From positions 2,728,001-2,792,000 of the forward strand of contig JBBPUQ010000004.1 in NCBI GenBank assembly GCA_038501195.1: a stretch of 64,000 nt of DNA, read 5' to 3'. The notes under the pieces were generated by a model that saw only the letters and a program-made list of their open reading frames with translations, did not search any database and had not been told where the DNA came from. The position numbers and the translations under genes are program-made. This stretch comes from Nemania diffusa (Eukaryota > Ascomycota > Sordariomycetes > Xylariales > Xylariaceae). Shown here in pieces: positions 57,038 through 64,000 of this stretch (its first letter is position 1; every line of letters starts with the position of its first letter).

Positions 57038-58189
57038 GATGGCGACGGGCTGCGGTGAGATTTGCTTGCGCGGGACGCGGCGGAAGATGATGAAATGACG
57101 AGCAGAATGAGTACGACTTGACAGGTTTGTGACATGAAGCACGATGCCAATTGGTAAATCCTAGACGGCCCAGATTCGTTCTCCCAACCACCTACCTACC
57201 TAGTTCCTCCCCGCATGGCTCCCCATGTTATAACCATAAACTAGATGGCCATGCTAACTAAGATGAGGGGCTTCCCACCATGGGTGTACGTAAACGGAAA
57301 ACAGCCGGAGGTGCCGCCCTATTACCTAGGTCCTAGTGTTCATCTCTCGGCAGATATCCATTTCTCCCGTCGTATCATCGTGTTAGTGGCGGCTGAAAAG
57401 AGGCGAAACAACACCCTGAGTTTGGTGTCGGCTTGACCAGGTAGTTTGCCGGGAACTGTACCGCTTGGCCGCCATCCCACCCGAATTAGTCATGCTGAAC
57501 AAATGTTAGCACAGGATGCTTTAGTGTATGGTGCTAGTGCTGGTAGTGAGAGAACCGTCAATCAATAACATACGCACTTATTGGTCTAGTGAATAAATAT
57601 ACTACCTACCTATCTACACACCACCTGGGTAGATTGCAGTACGACGTATGATAAGACTATTAATTATGAAACGAATTAGGTAGTTCGCAAGGTTCAGGGC
57701 TCAGGGTCGCTCGCTGTCGAAAAGGAGTGAAAAGGACGGGAAGACGACAGGGATGAATATCTGATACTTGATTACCTAACCCTAATGAGACGCTACAGTA
57801 CCAGGTACCTAGGTAGATACATATGTAGATAGTAGGGAGCCCTTTAGAGGATTATACCGCTTAAGTGCATGAGTACATATTCGAAGGTCTGTGGCATAAT
57901 CACCTGTAGGTACCTAGGTAGTGTATCGATAAATTTCATATCCGGGAAATAGGTAGAGAGCTTTGATTTTACGAATGATAGACTGGATGCTGCGTGTGTA
58001 GGTCACCACTATACATATTACTCAGATATGTTCCTCTAACATTGCGGGAGCGGATTCAAATAGTAAAGATGCTACTAAGCAAGTGACTAAAACTACTTCA
58101 GTCGGGTGGCTAGAACATATTTATACCTCCTCGTTGATCCGTCCACTATCAGTTGCAGTGTATCCTAGTGAGTCTTCTAATTGGGGTTA

Positions 58190-58200
58190 GGTTCGATTCC
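58190..58200 (+). other. RNA polymerase III B-box-like motif (possible tRNA relic)
   Basis: GGTTCGATTCC is an exact match to the B-box consensus GGTTCGANTCC, and its flanks (TTAGG / CCTAA) form a 5-bp T-stem. I could not build a partner acceptor stem or a proper anticodon arm, so it is not called a tRNA. It may be a degenerate tRNA or SINE remnant. Confidence 0.45.
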
Positions 58201-58650
58201 TAACAGCGCTAAATGGTTTTCGCCTTTTAGCTCATCTCTATCTGCAGTATGTAGGTTTTCTACATCATAGTGCGTTGGTAGGGGTCTCTCTGCAGCTTTC
58301 AAGTGGTTGTTGTATGACAGCCAGGTAAGTATCTAGGGGGATAGGAGGTTAGGTATGTATGTAGGTCGGAACGGAGCCGGCCGGCGCTGTTTAGCTGCTT
58401 CTCGTGGCCAAGCACTGCTGCCAGCACTGCTGTGGGGAAGACGAGGGGTTTCAAACCCCCGCTATGGCCGCTGCTAACAGCACTGGAGAGCTTCACCTAG
58501 GTAGGTGCTTAAGCACTAGGTATGCAGCAGTAAGTCCATTTATTTACAGCATTCTCGAGCTTCTAGAGTACCTAAGGGGTCCAAGCCATTTTAGGAACTT
58601 AATTCGATATAGGCCTCATCTGATTCGTCGCTCTTCATGTATTTGACAGG

Positions 58651-58664
58651 TCGGACTAAGCCGA
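58651..58664. promoter_or_regulatory. Putative UaY-type activator site upstream of XDH
   Basis: The sequence TCGGACTAAGCCGA is an exact TCGG-N6-CCGA inverted repeat, the pattern bound by the Aspergillus purine-pathway activator UaY and its Ppr1-like relatives. It lies 515 bp before the xanthine dehydrogenase start codon. No other perfect copy is seen in the interval. Binding is inferred from the motif only. Confidence 0.6.
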
Positions 58665-59179
58665 TTGAGAAGCTATAGACCGGAGCCGGGCGAAAGAAGA
58701 GCTCTCACCTTATGGGTCTTTAGGTCTCGGGTCTGGGATCTCAGATCTTGTGCCAGCAGCTTCAACTCAATCAATTCGCCACAACACGATATTTCCATCA
58801 TTCTCGCATCTACTGTAAAATATTTAGGCATATCACCTGTCTCACTCCCATGACTCAACCTATGTTTCACCCCGTATCCGGCCCAATACCATATCCCTAT
58901 CCTGAGTACTAGTTACCTGGTGCCTATCTACTGTTTCTCCTACCAAGCAATGTTAATATTGGAAATCTTATTATACTCTTTCCCTGCATAAGCATTCTCA
59001 TCGTCACTTAGGTAATCCATGCCCTGAAGACACTGGGAAATCGGTTTGTTTGCCCACTGTTGATTGTGCTCAGCCTGAACTGGACTGGGATCTATCTAAC
59101 CCACTATCGATTCATCATTACCCTCGTTCTCCAAGCCCTTGAAGTGCATGCACCATTGAGATCCGCCAGCCCGCACACT

Positions 59180-62100
59180 ATGGCCCCCAGAGTTCTCTCC
59201 CCACCAGGGCACGTGGGTTTCGATACATCTGCATTAACGACAACATACCACGACACGCTTCGTTTTTTCCTCAACGGTACCCGCGTGGTAGTAGATGATG
59301 TCGACCCTGAGGTGACCTTATTAGAATATCTTCGAGGTATAGGCTTAACGGGCACGAAGCTGTATGTCAGGCATCATGCTCAGTATAAACTAACACGCTG
59401 TTCAGAGTAATGGCTAACAAGCTACCTGTAATATAGTGGCTGCGCTGAGGGTGGGTGTGGCGCTTGTACGGTAGTCATCAGCCAGTACAACCCAACTACC
59501 AAGCAGATATACCATGCCAGTGTGAATGCTTGTCTAGCACCGCTCGCCAGTGTTGATGGGAAGCACGTCATAACAATTGAAGGAATCGGGAATGTCAAGA
59601 AACCCCACCCAGCTCAGGAACGGATAGCCAAGAGCAATGGCAGTCAGTGCGGGTTTTGCACCCCTGGTATTGTCATGAGTTTATATGCCTTACTCCGGAA
59701 TAACGAGAGTCCCAATGAGCATGATATAGAGGAGGCGTTCGATGGCAACTTATGTCGCTGCACAGGATACCGCCCTATACTCGATGCTGCTCAGACATTC
59801 ACCGTGAAGAGTCCATGCGGGAAGAGCACGGTAAGCGGCGGGTCTGGTTGTTGCATGGAAAACGGCAGTAGTACAGGCGGCGGATGCTGCAAGGACAAGA
59901 ACCTTGACGGCGATCAGCCTATCAAGCGGTTTACTCCTCCAGGTTTCATTGAGTACAACCCGGACACGGAGTTAATCTTCCCCCCATCACTAAAAAAGCA
60001 TGAGTTCAGACCCTTGGCCTTTGGGAATAAGAGGAAATGGTGGTACCGTCCTGTTACATTGGAGCAGCTTTTGGAAATCAAGAGCATACACCCTAGTGCC
60101 AAGATCATCGGCGGGAGCACGGAAACACAGATTGAGATCAAATTCAAGGCAATGCAATACCCGGTCTCTGTGTTTGTTGGCGACATTCCCGAACTGCGAC
60201 AGTACTCCTTTAACAGTGACCACATTGAGATTGGCGGAAATGTTATTCTCACAGATCTTGAAGCTATCTGTCAGGAAGCCATTAAGCATTATGGAGAAGC
60301 GAAGGGCCAAGTCTTTGAGGCTATTTACAAGCAACTCAAGTACTTCGCTGGGAGACAGATTCGTAATGTTGGAACTCCGGCAGGTAACCTCGCTACGGCG
60401 TCGCCTATATCTGATCTGAATCCCGTGTTTATGGCAGCGAATTGCACACTAGTGGCGAAGTCAAGAACTAAAGAAACTGAGTTACCTATGGCCACGTTTT
60501 TTAGGGGTTATCGCAAGACGGCATTAGATCCAGATGCTGTTATTGCCTCGATCCGCATACCGCTAACAAGCGAAAAAGGAGACTACTTTAGAGCTTATAA
60601 ACAGGCCAAGAGGAAAGACGACGATATTGCGATTGTAACCGGCGCACTCCATGTAACCGTTGACCAACAAGGCATAGTTAAGCACTGTAACCTTGTGTAT
60701 GGCGGCATGGCACCATTTACCGTTGCGGCAACGAAAGCAAACGATTACCTCAGGGGCAAGATGTTTGCACACCCAGAAACACTTGAAGGCGTCATGAACG
60801 CTCTTGGATCTGATTTCGACCTTGTCTTTAGCGTTCCCGGAGGCATGGCGTCTTACCGTAAAGCTCTGGCTCTCGGTTTCTTCTACCGTTTCTACCACGA
60901 TGTGTTATCGGGAATCAGTACAGAAAGCAAACATGGAGATAGTCAGGCTGTTGAGGAGCTGGAACGGGCCCTATCAACCGGCTGGAAAGATCAGGATGCG
61001 ACTACGGAGTATGTCCAAGAGTCTCTTGGAAAAGCTGGCAATCACGTTGCTGCCTTGAAACAAGTTACAGGCGAGGCACAGTACACCGACGACATTCCAC
61101 CTTTGAAGAATGAACTTCATGCCTCCATCGTCTTTTCGTCTCGAGCGCACGCGAAGATCAAGTCCATTGACTACTCTGTCGCTCTAGATATTCCTGGGGT
61201 GGTTGATATCGTTGACAAAAATGATCTTCATAAACCTGAAGACAACAGATGGGGTGCGCCAAATTTTGATGATTATTTCTTTGCTGAAGATGAGGTGTTC
61301 ACCGCAGGTCAACCTATCGCCGTAGTACTAGCTACCTCTAAGGCTAGGGCTAACGATGCAGTCCGCGCGGTCAAGATTGAATACGAAGACCTTCCGGCTA
61401 TTTTTACAATGGAAGAAGCTATAGAGAAAGAGAGCTTCCACAAGTGGTTCAACTACATTAAAAAGGGCGACGTAGAAGAAGCCTTTAAAAGCTGCGACCA
61501 CATTTTTACCGGAGTAACACGAATGGGCGGTCAGGAACACTTCTACCTTGAGACTAATGCATGTGTGGCCATACCCAAACCAGAAGATGGAGAGATGGAG
61601 ATCTGGACTAGTAGTCAGAATCCGACTGAGAGGTAATTTTTCCTCGATTCAATTTTATGGAGGTTATAGGCTAACAAGCTCTTAGCCAAGTGTATGCGGC
61701 GAAGATTCTTGGAGTACAGGCCAACAAAGTCGTCGCCAGAGTCAAGCGTTTAGGCGGAGGGTTTGGCGGCAAGGAAACGAGATGCGTCCAGATCAGCACT
61801 ATGATGGCTTTGGCTGCACAGAAAACCAAACGTCCCGTTCGATGCATGCTAAACCGCGACGAGGATATGGTAATGTCTGGGCAACGCCACCCCTTCCTTG
61901 CGAAATGGAAAGTTGGAATCAACAAGGACGGAAAACTTCAAGCTCTCGATGTCGACGTATTCAACAATGCTGGCTGGTCCTTCGACCTCAGTGCTGCTGT
62001 ATGTGAACGGTGCATGACTCATATTGATGGATGCTACAAGTTCCCCAATGTTCACGTCCGTGGCCGTCTATGCAAGACCAATACAATGTCTAACACGGCT

Positions 62101-63414
62101 TTCCGTGGCTTTGGGGGGCCTCAAGGTATGTTCATTGTCGAGTCAATGATGTCAGAGGTCGCCGACCGGTTAGGCATGGCCGTGGAGGATCTTCGCGAGC
62201 TTAACTTTTACCAAGTTAACGACACAACGCACTTTAACCAGACCATAGAAGACTGGCACGTGCCAATAATGTATAAACAGGTCAAGGAAGAATCGGACTA
62301 TGCCAACCGGCGAAAGGCTGTTCATGAATTTAATGAAAGTCACAAATGGCGTAAGCGAGGTCTTGCTATTATTCCCACCAAATTTGGCATTTCCTTCACG
62401 GCGCTTTGGTTCAACCAGGCTGGCGCGCTGGTACACATCTATCATGATGGATCGGTTCTTGTCGCCCATGGAGGAACTGAAATGGGGCAAGGACTTCATA
62501 CCAAAATGATCACACTTGCAGCCGAGGCTCTGCAGGTACCTATGGAAGATGTGTTCATATCGGAGACTGCTACGAATACCGTCGCAAATACGTCAGCCAC
62601 AGCAGCTTCAGCGTCCTCTGATTTAAACGGATACGCGGTGTGGAACGCGTGCGAGCAGATCAACGCTCGTCTAGCTCCATACAGAGAAAAGCTTGGGCCG
62701 AAAGCAACTATGAAGGAACTCGCACACGCCGCTTACTTTGACCGAGTGAATCTGAGTGCGAATGGTTTCTATAAGACCCCGGAGATTGGGTACAAGTGGG
62801 GTGAGAACGTAGGCAAGATGTTCTTCTATTTCACGCAAGGCGTCACGGCTGCAGAGGTAGAGGTCGATTGCCTCACTGGAACTTCGACATGCTTGAGAGC
62901 CGATATTAAGATGGACATTGGACGTTCAATCAACCCCTCTATTGACTACGGCCAGATTGAGGGCGCTTTTGTCCAAGGCATGGGCCTCTTCACTATGGAA
63001 GAGAGTTTGTGGTTTCGGAATGGACCCATGGCAGGAAACTTGTTCACCAAGGGCCCCGGCGCATATAAGATCCCAGGCTTCCGTGATATACCACAGGTAT
63101 TCAACGTTAGTCTTCTGAAGGGTGTGACATGGGAGAATCTCCGCACTATCCAGCGGAGTCGAGGGGTCGGCGAGCCTCCTCTGTTTATGGGCAGCGCTGT
63201 ATTCTTCGCGATACGAGATGCATTAAAGGCTGCACGCGCAGATTATGGCGTAAAGGCTAAATTGGGCGTTGAAGGCGGCGAGGATGACGGCTTGTTGAAG
63301 CTCGAGAGCCCTGCAACACCCGAGAGGATCCGGTTGTCGTGTGTTGATCCGATCATGGAGCAAGCACGAGTCTTGCCTAAGGAAGGGGAAAAAAGCTTCT
63401 TTGTCGCCATATAG
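59180..63414 (+). CDS. hxA: Xanthine dehydrogenase (purine hydroxylase I)
   Basis: Exons 59180-59361, 59437-61632 and 61686-63414 give 1368 residues, near the usual fungal length. Two [2Fe-2S] domains come first: CAEGGCGAC (Cys63, 68, 71) and SQCGFCTPG (132, 135) with NLCRCTGYRP (167, 169). The FAD domain contains KIIGGSTETQ and ASPISDLNPVF. The molybdopterin part holds RLGGGFGGKE (about 816-823), AFRGFGGPQ with the substrate-binding Arg, HGGTEMGQGLHTKM and the catalytic Glu near 1289 in GVGEPPLF. It oxidises hypoxanthine to xanthine and then uric acid using NAD, allowing growth on purines. Both introns split codons, and the second joins NPTE to SQVYAAKILG. Regulation by a UaY-like factor is suggested upstream. 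Confidence 0.95.
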
Positions 63415-64000
63415 TAGGGTTGCAAACCTACTTCAGGCCGATCTAAACTGTTATTGTTAGATAAATGCACCGCTTAGCCAGCTCCAGAAATGGCTAGATC
63501 ATAGCATCGTTAGTAAGATCTATATTCGACGTGCTACGTGTTTATTTATTCTATCTGTCCTAGGCAATACATCACAAATTCGAAGTGTGAGCTATCGCAA
63601 CCTGCGGCTGTCACGGCTGCCGCTCAACTTATTACGTGACCCTAAGCCGTACGCCACGACTACTACGACTGGGAAAAGGGACCACCATGTCGCGCACCGT
63701 CTCACAAAAGTCAAACGTCGGGCCTTCTTGGGCTTATATAGATCGTACTTGGGGATGAGAGTGGCTCTGACGATGAATACTTCATAGCGAGGGAAGTTTA
63801 AGCTACCACCATATGTCGTGTATCAATTCATATCAAGATAGAACTTCACTTTAGATGTAGGATACTCACCTATTGCAATTGCGCATCCTTCGAGCGAAGC
63901 CCATACACGCCTCGTGGGGGTCGGGGGTCCCGTGCCATCGCTCCGTGTGCAGCTTAGTATTCATCTGCAAGATCTAGATCGCCATGTTCGTCGGCGTTCC
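63415..64000. other. XDH 3' flank and unresolved end of window
   Basis: The minus strand near 63880-63980 reads MNTKLHTERWHGTPDPHEAC after an acceptor-like TTGCAG, and ends at a GTGAGT donor. This could be one exon of a gene extending beyond the right edge, but nothing identifies it. Not called as a gene. Confidence 0.35.

Larger units (their letters stand above)
57038..59179. other. Divergent intergenic region of ALDH and XDH
   Basis: 2.1 kb without a supported gene. It carries TACCTAGGTA palindromes at 57806-57815 and 57911-57920, a tRNA-like B box at 58190-58200 and the TCGG-N6-CCGA element (listed separately). AT-rich elsewhere. Confidence 0.55.

Noticed and set aside
1..64000. CRISPR array, prophage, operon or secondary-metabolite cluster
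   Set aside because: No regular spacer-repeat array, phage genes, polyketide synthase or NRPS is present; the sequence is eukaryotic with introns.

Overview
The window is nuclear DNA from a filamentous ascomycete (Pezizomycotina, probably a Sordariomycete). The reasons are short GT-AG introns (mostly 48-100 bp) with CTAAC-like branch sites, intergenic gaps of 0.3-2 kb, genes on both strands without operons, and proteins that match known fungal families: Scd6, Ysh1, Mtr4, Scs7, Dsc3, Alg14, Ima1 and a HxA-type xanthine dehydrogenase. I rebuilt the exon structures by hand. For every spliced gene, the donor and acceptor choices were checked for reading phase and for continuity with the expected family motifs.

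Layout. 1-13 kb is rich in RNA biology: the 3' end of BCD1 (snoRNP assembly), SCD6 (translation repression, P-bodies), NIT2 (metabolite repair), TAF4 (TFIID) and YSH1 (pre-mRNA 3'-end endonuclease), with TAF4 and YSH1 divergent. 14-20 kb carries a vWA-domain protein with a PPxY motif and a conserved-looking coiled-coil protein of unknown function. 20-28 kb is gene-poor and AT-rich. It holds an LTR-like relic, small inverted repeats, a predicted GPI-anchored protein, a minisatellite, an array with a period of about 110 bp, and an uncharacterised single-exon gene. 28-40 kb returns to housekeeping: ALG14 (N-glycan assembly), IMA1 (inner nuclear membrane), SCS7 (sphingolipid hydroxylation), an RBM39/Rsd1-type splicing factor and a Tnr3/YJR142W-type Nudix hydrolase. 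41-47 kb has a stand-alone MIT-domain protein and three mitochondrial genes (RSM25, a PPR protein, COX8). 47-53 kb has MTR4 (RNA exosome helicase) and DSC3 (Golgi Dsc E3 ligase). 53-63.4 kb has three metabolic enzymes: kynurenine aminotransferase (BNA3), an aldehyde dehydrogenase and xanthine dehydrogenase.

How the genes relate. No biosynthetic gene cluster or defence system is visible. The RNA-processing genes (BCD1, SCD6, TAF4, YSH1, RBM39-like, MTR4) and the mitochondrial genes (RSM25, PPR, COX8) share themes but have ordinary promoters between them. The best regulatory hit is an exact TCGG-N6-CCGA site at 58651-58664, about 0.5 kb upstream of xanthine dehydrogenase. This is the recognition pattern of the purine-pathway activator UaY. 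The least explained parts are the AT-rich repeat island at 20.4-25.8 kb with its two unassigned genes, and the 755-residue coiled-coil protein at 17.5-20 kb.
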